64,000 nt of DNA from positions 83,936,070 to 84,000,069 of the forward strand of contig OX465282.1 in NCBI GenBank assembly GCA_949987705.1, in the 5' to 3' direction. The notes beneath the pieces were generated by a model that saw only the letters and a list, made by a program, of their open reading frames with translations, made no database searches and was not told the origin of the DNA. This document shows positions 44,301-57,396 of this stretch, one piece after another. Both the position numbers and the translations under genes were made by a program. Each line of letters opens with the position of its first letter. Positions within the stretch are counted from its first letter, which is position 1. This DNA is from Thereva unica (lineage: Eukaryota > Arthropoda > Insecta > Diptera > Therevidae).

Positions 44301-47300
44301 AACTACAAGTTTTTCTCTAGGTTTTTCTTCTTCAACTGCTATTGTTGTAACTGGTTCCTTATTGTCTTCTTCGATAGTTTGTATTTTTGTTATTTCAGTT
44401 TTACCTTGTTTAACTCGCTTAACAACACGTGTTTTAACATTAATTTTCTTTGGTTTTCCATCATCGGTAACTGTCTCAATAACAGTAACTTGTTCAGGTA
44501 ATTCTTCAACAATCGCTGTTCCTTTTGGTGTAACCTTTGTATCCTTTGGTTTTTCTTCAACAGAAATTGTTGTGACTGGTTCTTTGTGATCTTCTTCAAC
44601 AGTCTGAATCTTCGTTATCTCTTGTTTGTCACCTTTAACTTTTCTGATTGTTCGTGTTTTAACTTTAACTTTCTTTGGTTTACCTTCTTCAGTTACCGTT
44701 TCAACAACAGCTACTTCTTCAGGGAGTTCTTCTACTATAACATCTTTTTCCGGTTCTTCTTCAACGGTGATTGTTGTAACTGGTTTTTTACCATCTTCTT
44801 CAACCACTTGGATTTTCGTTACGTCCGTTTTACCATGTTTAACTCGTCTAATAACACGAGTCCTGACACGAATTTTCTTTGGTTTTCCTTCTTTCGTTAA
44901 TGTTTCAATAACAGTTACCTTTTCTGGGAGTTCTTCAACTTCTATTGTACCGGGCATTTCTTTTATAGATGATTTACGCACTTTATCAACAGTAATTTTG
45001 GTAACTGGTTCTTTTCCTTCTTCTTCGACTGTTTCAATCTTCGTGATTTCTTCTTTTCCCTGTTTGGCCTTTCGAATGATCCTAGTTTTTACTTTTGTTT
45101 TCTTTGGTTTCCCTAGTCGTGTTACAGATTCAATAACTGTTACTTCTTCAGGTAGCTCTTCAACAACATAATCATCTTCTTCAGGTGTTTCTTCGATTGT
45201 AACTGTTGTTATCGGCTTTTTATCTTCTTCTTCTACTGTTTGGATTTTAGTAATTTCTTGTTTTCCATGTTTAATCTTCTTTATAACTCGTGTTCGAACC
45301 TTAACCCTTTTTGGTCTACCTTCTTCTGTTACAGTTTCGATAACTGTTACCTCTTCTGGTAGCTCTTCACAAATCACTGAATCTTCTACTTTTACCAAAG
45401 GCTTAGTTGTTTCTTTAACCGTAACAGTTGTTACTGGCGCTTTACCTTCTTCTTCAGTTGTACGAATTTGGGTTAGTTCTTGTTTACCTTCTTTTATCTT
45501 CTTTATAATACGAGTTTTTGTTTTTACTTTCCTTGGTTTTCCATCTTTAGTTATTATTTGAGTAACTGTTACTTGTTCTGGAAGTTCTTCGACTAGAACT
45601 TGTTCTTCAGGCTCTTCTTTCACAGTTACAGTACACACTGGTTCTTCTCCATCTTCTTCAATAAGTTGAATCTTAGCTATCTCAGGTTTGCCGTACTTTA
45701 TCCTCTTTACTAGTTTAGTTCGAATTCTAATCTTTCTTGGCATACCGTCTTTGGTTACAGTGTCAATAATTGTTACTTCTTCTGGTTGTTCTTCAACAAC
45801 TTCTACACCTTCCTCTTCAACTGGTGCAGCTTCTTTTTTCTTTATGATTGTTTTCTTTTTCTTAATTTTTGTTGGTTTTTCTGTTATTTCTTCAACTATT
45901 TCTTCTTGCAGTTCTTCAATATCTTCTTCATCTTCATGTATTTCTTTTGGCTTCTGAGTTTCTTCAATAAATTTAACTTCTTTTTTCTTAACATGCTTAG
46001 TTTTCTTTATAATTGTTTTACGCTTTTCTTCTTCTTCCTCGGTTAATTCTTCTGGTGATTCTTCAACAGTAACTTTTGTTACTGGTTCTTTACCTTCCTC
46101 TTCAATTATTTGAATTTTAGTAATATCGACTTTACCATGCTTAACTCTTCGTATTATACGTGTTCTTATCCTTGTTTTCTTTGGTTTACCTTCTCTAGTT
46201 ACATGGTCTACAACAGTGACTTCTTCTGGAAGCTCTTCAACAGCAATAGTACCTTTTGGTTTATCTTGAATTAATGGTTTTGGAGTTTCCTCTATAGTAA
46301 CTGTTGATATCTGTTTCTTTTGTTCATCTTCTATCGTTTCAATTCTTGTGATTTCTTGTTTTCCATGCTTTATTTTTCTAATAACTCTGGTTTTAACTTT
46401 CAATCTTGTTGGCATACCTTCTTCTGTATGTGTATCCACAATTGTTACCTCTTCTGGTAGTTCTTCAACAACGACTGGTTCTTCTGGTTCTTCTTCTCTT
46501 ACAGTAATCGTTCTTACAGGTTCTTTATTATCTTCTTCTACTGTTTGGATTGTTGTTACTTCAGGTCTACCATGCTTAATTCTTCGAATAACACGAGTTT
46601 TAAGTTTAATTCTTTTTGGTCTTCCTTCTTCAGTTGTTGTTTCGAAGACTGTAACCTCTTCTGGAAGCTCTTCAGTTAATACTGTGCCTTTTGGTTTGGG
46701 TTTTACTCTATGCTTCGGTGTTTCTGTGACTGTTACTTTTGTAACAGGTGCTTTGTCTTCTTCTTCTACTGTTTCTATTTTTGTTATTTCTTGTTTATCG
46801 TCTTTCAATTTTCGGATAACCCGAGTTCTTACTTTAACCTTTTTAGGTTTACCTTCTTTAGTTACTGATTCGATAACTGCTACCTCTTCCGGTAGTTCTT
46901 CAACTAGTATTTTTTCGACAGGTTCTTCTTCTATTACAGAAACTTTTGTAATTGGCTCTTTGTTGTCTTCTTCAATTGTTTCGATTTTGGTAACTTCAGG
47001 TTTGCCTTCTTTTACTTTTTTGATTACTCGTGTTTTAATCTTATATTTCTTAGGTTTACCTTCTTCTGTTGTAGTTTCTACTACTGAAACTTCTTCTGGA
47101 CGTTCTTCAATTAGTTCGGTACCTTCTGGTATTTCTTCATCTATTGTTGGTGATTCTACAACCGTAACAGTTGTAACTGGTTCTTTATTTTCTTCTTCAA
47201 CTGTTTGAATTTTAGTGATTTGTTGTTTGTCTTGCTCTGTTTTCCTGATAATTCGAGTTTTGACCTTAACCTTCTTCGGTTTGCCTTGTTTTGTGACCGT

Positions 47301-47890
47301 TTCAACGATGGTTACTTGTTCTGGCAATTCCTCGATTATTGGTTTTTCATATGGTCCTTCTTCAACTGTAACAATCGTTACTGGTTTCTCATTATCTTCT
47401 TCAACTGTTTCGATTTTCGTTACTTCAGGTCTACCTTGTTTTGTTCTGCGCAGAACTCGTGTTTTAACCTTAATTTTCCGTGGTTTACCGTCTTCTGTGA
47501 CCGATTCAACTACAGTAACCTCTTCCGGTAGTTCTTCAACCGGTATAATTCCCGTATCTCCTTCGACCTCGTCTTCTTGTTCCACTTGTTCTATCTCCTT
47601 TACTTCAACTATTGTAACGGGCTCTTTGCCCTCCTCTTCGACTGTTTGTATTTCTGTTATTTCTTGCAGTGGTCCCTGCTTTTTACGAATAACACGTTTT
47701 TTAACCGTTTTTAATTTTGTAACACCACCATCATCGATGGTTTCCGATATTGTAACTTGTTCTGGTAGCTCTTCGATAACTACTTGGTCTTCCTTCTTTT
47801 TCTTCCTTCGTGTTATAACTTGTTTTGTTTTTTCTTCTAAATCTTTTGTGATACGTGTAGGTGTGTGGGTACTGGTTTTCTGTGTGGTAT
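35372..47890 (-). CDS. sls: sls giant PEVK-type exon with about sixty EELPEEVTVVE repeats (window exon 7)
   Basis: A 12,519-bp uninterrupted symmetric exon with 4,173 codons. The acceptor is CATGCAG at 47892 and the donor is GCTG|GTAAGG at 35371. After a short leader (DTTQKTSTHTPTRITKDLEE) it consists of roughly sixty repeats of 60-75 residues. Each has a core EELPEEVTVVE-VTEEGKPKKVKVK, then TRVIKKIKDGKQEVTKIQTV, then EEDDKEPVTTVTVEE, and a variable Pro/Glu spacer. Pro, Glu, Val, Lys and Thr dominate, as in PEVK elastic segments, but the long periodicity and alternating V/I/T runs suggest repeated beta-type modules, not a fully disordered spring. It ends in a His/Thr-rich tail (HEHTHTTTTTT). 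It should span the extensible I-band of flight or body muscle. Confidence 0.93.
39000..41620 (-). repeat. Three 846-bp higher-order repeats in the PEVK exon
   Basis: Blocks beginning near 39297, 40143 and 40989 are spaced exactly 846 bases (282 codons, four basic repeats). They share long nearly identical stretches, for example the region around TTGGGTTCTTCTTTC at 39414, 40260 and 41106. Neighbouring basic repeats are far more diverged. This indicates recent segmental duplication inside the exon. Confidence 0.85.
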
Positions 47891-48051
47891 CTGCATGAAA
47901 ATAATATAGCAAATAATGTTAGTGTAGTTTTTTATTAGAGTAATATGTTAATTTTTTTTTGGAATGTTGGTACACTGTACTTGTACATGTTTATGGTAGG
48001 AAAGCTATACGCCATAATACTGTTATATTATAAAAACCTTACCGTACTTAC

Positions 48052-51000
48052 CGCTGTATATGGAAAATTTATTTTGTTCAATACTGATTTTGTGTAGTTC
48101 TGTATGCTCTGTTAATTCATCAGCACTAAAGTAGTTTATTGGTATATTTCTTAATTCCGTGGTCTGATTTAAGCTGGGTGTGTATTCCGTTATCAATGAT
48201 GTATGTGGTTCTCTACTTTCTATTGTTTCACTTGTGGAATGGCTGTCTTGTTTCGTTCGTGTTTCGGAATCATATGATAACGCTTCACTTATTATTAATG
48301 AGTTAGTTGTATCAAGTGTCACGCTCGAAAATCTCTCGCGTGGCAATTGTTTATCATCAAGTGGTGCTTCTTGATCGGATATTAATGTTATGGATTGCTC
48401 AACAACTGGACGACAAGATTGTATATCTTGCTTTGGTAATTGTGATATATTATCAAAATCTTTTAATACATCAATTTGTTCATTGTATATTGTTTGAGTT
48501 TTTGTTGGTATTTGTAAATTGCCAATATTATATGTTAAATTTGGTTGTTCACTAATTTGTTTCAAATTATCATACGGTATTGTGTTATTTGATACGTTCA
48601 CCTCAGTTGTTTCAATTGATTGTTGTAAATTATCAAGACCTAATGATGCTTTGTTTAATTGTGGTTTAGATGCGTTAAGATCTGTTATTGTGTCATTAAT
48701 GAGTAATTCTTGTGTAGTGTAAGCACTAGGTAAATTAAATGATTCATTTGCATTAACAACTTCAGGTAATATATGAGGAGCTAGGTATTCTTCTTTGTCT
48801 GATTGTAATGTTACATTTGTTGTAAATGCACTTTTTGTACCCTGTACTTCCATGTTTGCTTGTTGTTTATTTGTTTTTAAATCGTATACATATTTGCCTG
48901 TTGTTTCAAATGGTAATGCCTCATCAACTATTTGTTCGTGATGTTCTACTTGTGTTGGTCGTAATTTTTGTGTTAAATCATCAATTGTGGTAAATTCTTT
49001 TGTGCTACTCATTGAACATACCTCTTCGACAATTACTGACTTGAGATCTTGTTCTGTTATATTTGTACTAATTGTTGTTTTTGGTGTTTCAAATTTGTGT
49101 AAATCTTGTATATTTTCTGATGTATTTATTGTTGTTACTGTTAACGGCTCAAAGCCTTTGTATGATAATTCTGTTCTTTTCTCACCATGTTGATATTCTT
49201 CAATATTATCAAAATTTTCATATATTGTTGTTTCAGCAATATTTTTCGCTGTTAGCATGTTATTATCGAATTTTGGTTGTGTTTGTATACCTCTATCAAT
49301 AATGTCTGTGCCTTCTTTAACTTGATTTAAAACTAACGTTTCTTCAATAACTAATGATTTTTGTGTATCCTTTGTTTGTTTAGCTGTTTGTTCTGTTTTA
49401 TGTTTACCTTCAATTTCCATAATATTCTCGTATATTGTTGTTTCACTAATATCCTGTGCGCTTAGCTCGCTACTATCAACATTCGGTAATGTTGTTATGC
49501 CTTCTTTTGGTTTAATTTTATCTTCAGTTATTTGACTTAAAATAAATGCTTCTTCAATTAATAATGGCTTTTGTATATCGCTAATTGGCTTAGCTGTTGC
49601 TTCTAAATCGGTTTTATCTTTAAATTCTTTCAGATGGCCGTATATTGTTGTTTCGGATATATTTTTCGCTGTCAATGATTGCTCATTTACAGTTGGCTGT
49701 ATGGTAACTTCCATTTTTGGTAAATCAGTACTTTCAGATATTTGTGATAATATAAATGCCTCTTCTACAACAACGGACTTTTGTGCATCTTTTGATTGTT
49801 TTGCTGTTTGTTCCGGCTCATGCTTGTCAGATATTGTTGATAAATTTTCAAATATTATTTGTTCAGATACATTCTTTGCTGCTAGCTCTTTACTATCTAA
49901 TTTTGATACTGGCGTTATACCGAGATTCTTAATTTCGCTACCTTCGGTAATTTGATTCAATACTAATATTTCTTCAATTAACACCGATTTTTGTACATCT
50001 TTTGTTTGTTTCGCTGTTTGCATTTGATCATGTTTATCTTTAAATTCTTTTATATTTTCATATATCGTAGTTTCTGATATTGCTTTTGAGCTTAGTTCAT
50101 TACTATCCAGCTTAATTTGTGTTGAAACTTCGGATTTAACCAGATTATATTGTTCTGTAATTTCATTTAAAACAAATGGCTCTTCAACCAGAACGGATTT
50201 ATGAACATCTTTAGTTTGTTTTGCTGTTTGTCCTAAATCTGGTTTATCGGTGAATGTTTTGAAGTGTTCATATATCATTGGTTGCTCAGTATTTTGCGCA
50301 GCTAGCTCATGACTATCGATTTTCGGCTGTGTTGTTATACCCTTTTCAAGAATTTTATCAGTATCTTCAGTTTGTGTTAAAACAACTGTTTCTTCAACAA
50401 TAATTGATTTTTGTGTATCTTTAGTTTGTTTTGCAACTTGCTCCTTATCGAGTTTACTTTTAATTTCTTCTAAATTCTCGTAGATTGTTGTTTCACCAAT
50501 CGCCTGTGCACTTAGCTCATGTTCATCAAATTTCGGTTCAGTTGTTATACCCTTCTGTAGTAAATCTTTTGTTTCGCCTGTTTGACCTAAGATGAATGTT
50601 TCTTCAACAACAACTGATTTCTGCATATCTTTAGTTTGTTTTGCTGTTTGTCCTAAATCTGGTTTATCGGTGAATGTTTTGAAGTGTTCATATATCATTG
50701 GTTGCTCAGTATTTTGCGCAGCTAGCTCATGACTATCGATTTTCGGCTGTGTTGTTATACCCTTTTCAAGAATTTTATCAGTATCTTCAGTTTGTGTTAA
50801 AACAACTGTTTCTTCAACAATAATTGATTTTTGTGTATCTTTAGTTTGTTTTGCAACTTGCTCCTTATCGAGTTTACTTTTAATTTCTTCTAAATTCTCG
50901 TAGATTGTTGTTTCACCAATCGCCTGTGCACTTAGCTCATGTTCATCAAATTTCGGTTCAGTTGTTATACCCTTCTGTAGTAAATCTTTTGTTTCGCCTG

Positions 51001-54000
51001 TTTGACCTAAGATGAATGTTTCTTCAACAACAACTGATTTCTGCATATCTTTAGTTTGTTTTGCTGTTTGTCCTAAATCTGGTTTATCGGTGAATGTTTT
51101 GAAGTGTTCAAACACCATTGGTTGTTCAATATTGCGTGCAGCTAGCTCCTGACTGTCTATTTTTGGTTGCGTTGTAATACCCTTTTCAAGTAACTTATCA
51201 GTCTCTTCTGGATGCATTAAAACAAGCGTTTCTTCAACAATGACAGACTTTTGTGTATCCTTTGTCTGTTTAGCGATCTGTTCCTTTTCACGCTTATCTT
51301 TTATATCCTGTAAATTTTCATAAATCATTGCTTCACCAATAGCTTGAGCACTTAGTTCACGATTATCGAATTTCGGCTCCATTTTAATACCCTTTTGTAA
51401 TAAGTCTTGTGTTTCACCAGTTTGTCCAAGTATAAATGTTTCTTCAATAACAACAGATTTTTGTTCATCTTTAATTTGTTTCGCTGTTTGTCCCAAATCT
51501 GGCTTATCGGTGAATGTTTTAAAATTCTCGTATATCATTGGTTGTTCGATGTTACGTGCTGCCAGCTCATGACTATCGATTTTAGGCTGTGTTGTTATAC
51601 CCTGTTGAAGTATTTTATCAGTTTCTTCAGTTTGCGTTAAAATCAATGTTTCTTCAACAATAATCGACTTTTGTGTATCCTTAGTCTGTTTAGCAACTTG
51701 TTCCTTTTCTAGTTTATCCTTAATATCCTTTAAATTTTCATATATTGTAGTTTCACCAATATCTTGAGCAGTTAATTCGTGGCTATCAAACTTTGGTTCC
51801 ATTTGAATACCCTTTTGTAGCAAGTCTTTTGTTTCACTAGTTTCACCTAAAATGAATGTTTCTTCAACCACAACTGATTTTTGGATATCTTTTGTTTGTT
51901 TTGCTGTTTGTCCTAAATCCGGTTTATCGGTGAATGTTTTAAAGTGTTCAAACACCATTGGTTGTTCAATGTTGCGAGCAGCTAGTTCTTGACTATCTAG
52001 TTTTGGTTGCGTTGTAATACCCTTTTCAAGTAACTTATCAGTCTCTTCTGGGTGCATTAAAACAAGCGTTTCTTCAACAATAACCGACTTTTGTGTATCT
52101 TTTGTCTGCTTTGCAGTTTGTTCCTTCTCTAGCTTATCCTTTATATCTTTCAAATTTTCATAAATTGTTGTTTCACCGATATCTTGAGCACTTAATTCAT
52201 AGTTATCAACTTTTGGTTGTGTTTTTACACCCTTTTCTAAAAGGTCCTTAGTTTCACCAGTATGACTAAGAATAAACGCTTCTTCTACAATAACTGATTT
52301 TTGCGTGTCCTTTGTTTGTTTTGCTGTTTGCCCCAAGTCTGGCTTGTCGGTAAATGTTTTGAAGTGTTCAAACACCATTGGCTGTTCAATATTACGTGCA
52401 GCTAGCTCATGACTATCAAGTTTTGGCTGTGTTGTAATGCCCTTCTCAAGTATTTTATCAGTATCTTCTGCTTGTGTTAAAACTAGTGTTTCTTCAATAA
52501 TAACCGATTTCTGTGTATCTTTAGTCTGCTTCGCAGTTTGCTCCTTATCTAACTTATCTTTAATATCTTTCAAATTCTCATAAATTGTAGTTTCTTCAAT
52601 ATTCTTCGCGCTTAGCTCATGACTATCAGATTTTGGTTGTGTTGTAAAACCTTTTTCAAGTAAATTTTTCGTTTCACCTGTATGACTCAAAATAAATACT
52701 TCTTCAACGACAACTGATTTTTGTACATCTTTAGTTTGTTTTGCTGTTTGTCCTAAATCCGGTTTATCCGTGAACGTTTTGAAATGCTCATAGATCATTG
52801 GTTGTTCAATATTTCTTGCAGCAAGTTCTTGACTATCAAGTTTTGGTAATGTAGTAATACCTTTTTCTGCTTGTTTATCCACAACTTCTGTATGGCTAAG
52901 TGCAATGGTTTCTTCAACAATAATCGATTTTTGTGTATCCTTACTCTGTTTAGCAACTTGTTCTTTCTCTAGCTTATCCTTTATATCTTTCAAGTTCTCA
53001 TATATAGTTGTTTCACCAATTATTTGTGCACTCAACTCATGACTATCAATTTTCGGTTGTGTTTGTAGATGCTTCTCTAACATATCTTTAGTTTCACCTG
53101 TTTGACCTAGAATGAATGTTTCTTCAACAACAACCGATTTTTGCATGTCTTTAGTCTGTTTTGCTGTCTGCCCCAAATCTGGTTTATCAGTAAACATCTT
53201 AAAGTGCTCATATACCAGTGGATGTTCAATATTTCTAGCGGCTAGTTCTTGACTATCAAGCTTCGGCTGTGTGGTTATACCAGCTTCAGTTAGCTTTTCT
53301 GTACTACCAGCTTGTGATAAAACTAGGGTCTCTTCAACAATAATTGATTTTTGTACATCCTTTGTTTGTTTTGCAGTTTGTTCCTTTTCACGTGTTGTCT
53401 TAAGTTCTGTTTCTTTAATAAAATGCTCCTGTTCTGATACAACCATGGCGTGTACATTATCTAGAATTTCACTTCCGGTTTCCGCTTGATTTTTAACAAA
53501 ATCTTTAAGTGGTTTTGTTGATATTAACGAGAGTACTTCGGAGACAATTTTTTCTTGATTAAATCGATCAGTCATTGCTTTTGCTTGGGCATCCGGTGCA
53601 CGATCTTCTTTAAACTGTTCCAATGATTCACCGGCAATTGTTTCACTTATTAATGCTGTTTTGTTTAAATCAGTTCGTGTTTCAAAGGCTTTCTTTTCAT
53701 TTAATTGTAGATTTTGAAGCGTATCCTCCTGTTCAATTATTTGTTCCGTTGATGTTTCATAATATTTATTAACTTCATGACTTATTTCTGCCGTATTACT
53801 TTCGGGTATTATAACACCCTTACCAATATCGAAACCTTCGTAGACGTTTGTTTCACTAATAACATTTTCTTTGTTTAATGCACTCAACGATACAGTCGCT
53901 TTCTCTTGTGGTGCTGTAAATTTATCAAAGTCTTTTGGTGTTGATATTAGTTCCTGCTGTTCTATAAGAGGAACTTTTATAAATTCATCCTTAACTTGTT

Positions 54001-57000
54001 TTGCAGTTTTAGATTCAGGCTTGGCCAGCTGTTGTATATTTTCTTCAGTTTCAACAATTACAGTATCCATAGTCACAGGAAGCTGTCGACCTTCAATCGA
54101 AATTACATTTAATTTCTGCCCAACATCTTCAGCTTTCTTCAAGTCTGTTGGATGTGATTCATACATTATAGTTTCAGTTGTAACCGTTTCACTAACTAAA
54201 TCCAATTTTGGTTTTAATTCTTCTTCTTTAGCCTTTTCAATTTTAATATCACCAGTCGACAATTGTGGTAGTACCTCTTCAACAAGAGCTGATTTCAAAT
54301 TAATAATATCCCTTAAGGTCGCCTTCATTTCTTCTGCTTTAGATGTCATAAATTCATCTTCTTGCTCGAATAAATGCTTCGATGATATCGCAATTGCTTC
54401 TAGTGAATCAAGAACAGAGCTTGCAATTTTTATTTCTAACAATGGCTTATCGGTGAATGCTGTTTCACTTTCAAGCGTGTATGGCTCTTCAACAGATATT
54501 TCATCAAGTTTTGTTGTTGTTATCTTACCAGTTTGTGATTGTGTTATTGATTTTTCTATTTCAGATACACTCCTTTCTGGTACAACTTCTTCAACTGTAA
54601 CAGATTTCATCGATTCAGTAAGTTTTGTGCTAGCTTTATCATCAATAATATCTTGTACCAAGAATTTATCTTCTTTTTCAGATATTTCCATAGCAGTTAC
54701 TTGCAGCTGTGTTTCAGCTAAATTAAATACAACGTTCGGCTTATGATCAGCTGGTTTTGGCATTACTTTATGAATTTCTGTATCTTCAATTGTTGTCATT
54801 TCAGATGTTAAAACTCCAATAGCACTTTCAACAAACATTTTTGCTTCGGATGGTTTCACTGCGTCCTCGTTCAGTTCAGAAATTGATTCTTGGACTTGGG
54901 TTGTATTTGTGATATTCGCTTTTAGGCCATGCATTGTTGCTGGTTTGGCTTGTTCGAAAGTAGCTTTTAGTGATGGTACAAACTCCTTTTCCTTTTCATC
55001 AATTTGGGGTGCAGCTATGCTTATAGGTTCTTGCAATTCAAACACAGCCTCTGCTTTCTTATGATCTGGCTTGAGCAGGCTTATATCATCAATTTGTTCA
55101 TATACAGTTTGTTGTGAAACACGTTTTGTATCCAATTCTAATAGCTGAATATTTGCGGTTGTTAAATCTGCTTTTTGTTCCTTAACATCAGCAACACAAG
55201 AAGCTGGTTGAATTTCTTCAATAATCATCGATTTATGTTCGTCTGGTAACAATATTTTACCCTTTTTAGTTGTATATTCTTCAATTTCAAATGGTTGTGT
55301 TTGATGTTGAAGAGTTCTCTCAGATATTACAAATGATTCCTTGGTGTTAAAAGCTGGTGTTATTTGCTGTTGTTGTGGCTTCTCCATTTGTGCAAAGCTG
55401 CTAAAACCTTCCAAAATTGTTTGTTCAAATGTAACATTTTGTTCTTTATTCAAAATTGTTACACCAGCTTGTCCCTTTTCAATTTTTTCAATATCAATTT
55501 CTTCAATTGGTGATTCGATTCGTGTTTCTTCAACAATAACAGCCTTTAAATCTTGCGGACTAGAACCAACTTGTGCCTTACGACCTTCTTGTAATGCTGG
55601 CACTGTTAATGGTTCTTCTTTTTCAACAATTTGTTGTTGTCCAATTGATATATGATGTTGTTGATTAAATTCTGTATTTGTTTTTACAGTTTGCGGTAAA
55701 GATGCTGGCTCGAATGGTTTTTCCTTTTCTTGTATATCAACAATTTCTGTTTCAAGTGTTTCAATTGATTCAAAATTGTAATCAACATTGAATGATTTAA
55801 CTGGTTTTGAGAAATCGGTTAGTAATGATGTATCTAAAATTTTTGTTTCAGATGAAACTTTTACATTATGTGCATCGATGAGTGTTTCAGCTTTTTGTGT
55901 TAGTGCATCTTCTGGACGTGTAAATGGTCGTTCCTTTTCGTGTACAAGAGATTCTTGAACGGCTATTAAATTGTGCTCATCTAATTGAAGAATTGCCTTT
56001 TTAGTTGATACCTCACTAGCCTTTTCAAATTCACCATGCATTTCGCTTGCTGTTATTATCGATGATGTAACATGACGCTGCTGAAGCATATCAATTTTAG
56101 CTTCTTTTGATTCTGGTTGGAATTTATCTAGCTCTGATGTTGGGAGATGCGAGGTTATTTCAGATGTAATTACACTTTCTTGTAGAAGTAGAGTGTCTGT
56201 TGGTTGTGCTTGAACTGGCTTTTTAGCTGTTAAAAGGCTGGTTTCGGATTCAGCTACTTGTGCTTCTGATACGTATAAAGCAGTCTTTTCTTCAACATCA
56301 ATATTTGCAATTACGTTTGTCGGTGCTCTAAGTGATGGAAGAATTGTTTCTTTATCAGGAAGCTCAACTTCTTCGGTGATAATTGATCGATGTGATACAA
56401 CGGTTGTTGTTGCTGATTCAGTTGGTACAATTAATTCTGGATAATATTTTGATGGTTTATCTTCAGCTATTGTTTCAGCAATTTCCATTGACTCGTGCAA
56501 GGGTATTTCGAATTTCGGTTGTAGCGCTGCAATATTCATTTTCATATCATCCTTAACTGCTGATTCATCTTTTGTTACTTCCATTATTTCAATGGATTGA
56601 TGTGGTACTAGGGATTTTGATGCTTGAACAGTTGTTAATTTCATTTTCTTGTCGAAGTATTCTTCTTTGTAGATCGCAGTTTGTTGATTTGTTTCATGAG
56701 CTTCGCGTGTTATCAATTGTGATGTTGCTGTATCATGTTTAGAACGTACAGTTGAATAATCAGTTGTTTGTTCCTGTATTACCTGTTCGTTGACTGTTAG
56801 CGATTCATTTGAACGTAAGTCACCTGATGTAGCAGTTGCTTCAACTTTTGAGAATGTATCCATTTTTTTAATATTTTCTAAAACGTTTGTTTCAAATACT
56901 TCTAGCATTTGCTTATCCTTATCGTATCGTTCACTAGCTTTTTGTTCTAATTTTTTAACAGCATACAATCGTTCATCTTCTTTTTCACTAGCAGTTGTTT

Positions 57001-57396
57001 CTTCAGTTATTAATGATTTTTGTAATATAACATCCATATCAGCTTTAACTGTCTGTGACATTCTACCAGATATTAATGTTGCATCAGTTAATTCCTGCAT
57101 TTGTATCTTATCATCTGGTATATTAAACGCGAGAGATTTTAATTTTTGTGGCACATCGATATGTAGTTTATCAGCTGTTTCTAACTCAATATCATCAATT
57201 TGATTTTTAGTAGATTGTAAAGTTTGTATTTTTGTTGTTTTAGTTTTTTGTTTAATTAATTTTTGATGTTGTTGTTGTACTTGTTGTTGTTGTTCAAATA
57301 TATCAGTTTTTTCCGAAACATGTTGTTTGACGTTCATTTCCTTCATACTTAATACCTTTTCCGTGATTTGTTGATGTTCTTCAATTATTTGGGTTT
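48052..57396 (-). CDS. sls: sls giant exon with 70/140-residue tandem repeats (window exon 6)
   Basis: A single 9,345-bp symmetric 1-1 exon with 3,115 codons. It starts after ATTCGCAG (ETQIIEEHQQITEK) and ends AGCG|GTAAGT at 48051. The first 80 residues include a Gln-rich run (FEQQQQVQQQHQK). Residues of about 80-1300 are non-repetitive in detail but share the pattern of an I/V-rich strand plus VEE or TEE, for example SIITEEVELPDKETI. Residues of about 1300-2800 are tandem repeats of about 70 residues (QTAKQTKDTQKSVIVEETLV ... GITTQPKLDSHELAARNIEQ ... EHFKTFTDKPDLG). These alternate as two subtypes, giving a 140-residue unit. The last 310 residues are unique and Ser/Thr/Asn-rich. It has no Ig domain and only low PEVK character. 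By position it is an extensible segment between the kettin Ig array and the PEVK region. Confidence 0.92.
50207..51109 (-). repeat. Perfect 420-bp tandem duplication inside the giant sls exon
   Basis: Bases 50221-50640 and 50641-51060 are identical at every position I compared. The identity continues to about 51109 and back to about 50207. Each copy encodes one 140-residue unit (two 70-residue subunits). The surrounding copies differ at many positions, so this is the youngest duplication in the array, or else an assembly duplication. Confidence 0.9.
50221..53580 (-). repeat. Eight phase-locked 420-bp tandem repeats
   Basis: The same anchor (GCTGTTTG, then TCC(T/C)AAATC(T/C)GG on the plus strand) recurs at 50221, 50641, 51061, 51481, 51901, 52321, 52741 and 53161, always exactly 420 bases apart. 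There is no net indel in eight units of coding sequence. The older, more diverged half-size units (about 210 bases) continue to about 48980. Confidence 0.88.

Noticed and set aside
53380..53480. Possible exon boundary where the 420-bp array stops
   Set aside because: The frame continues without a splice signal into the unique N-terminal part of the same exon; the change is one of repeat content only.
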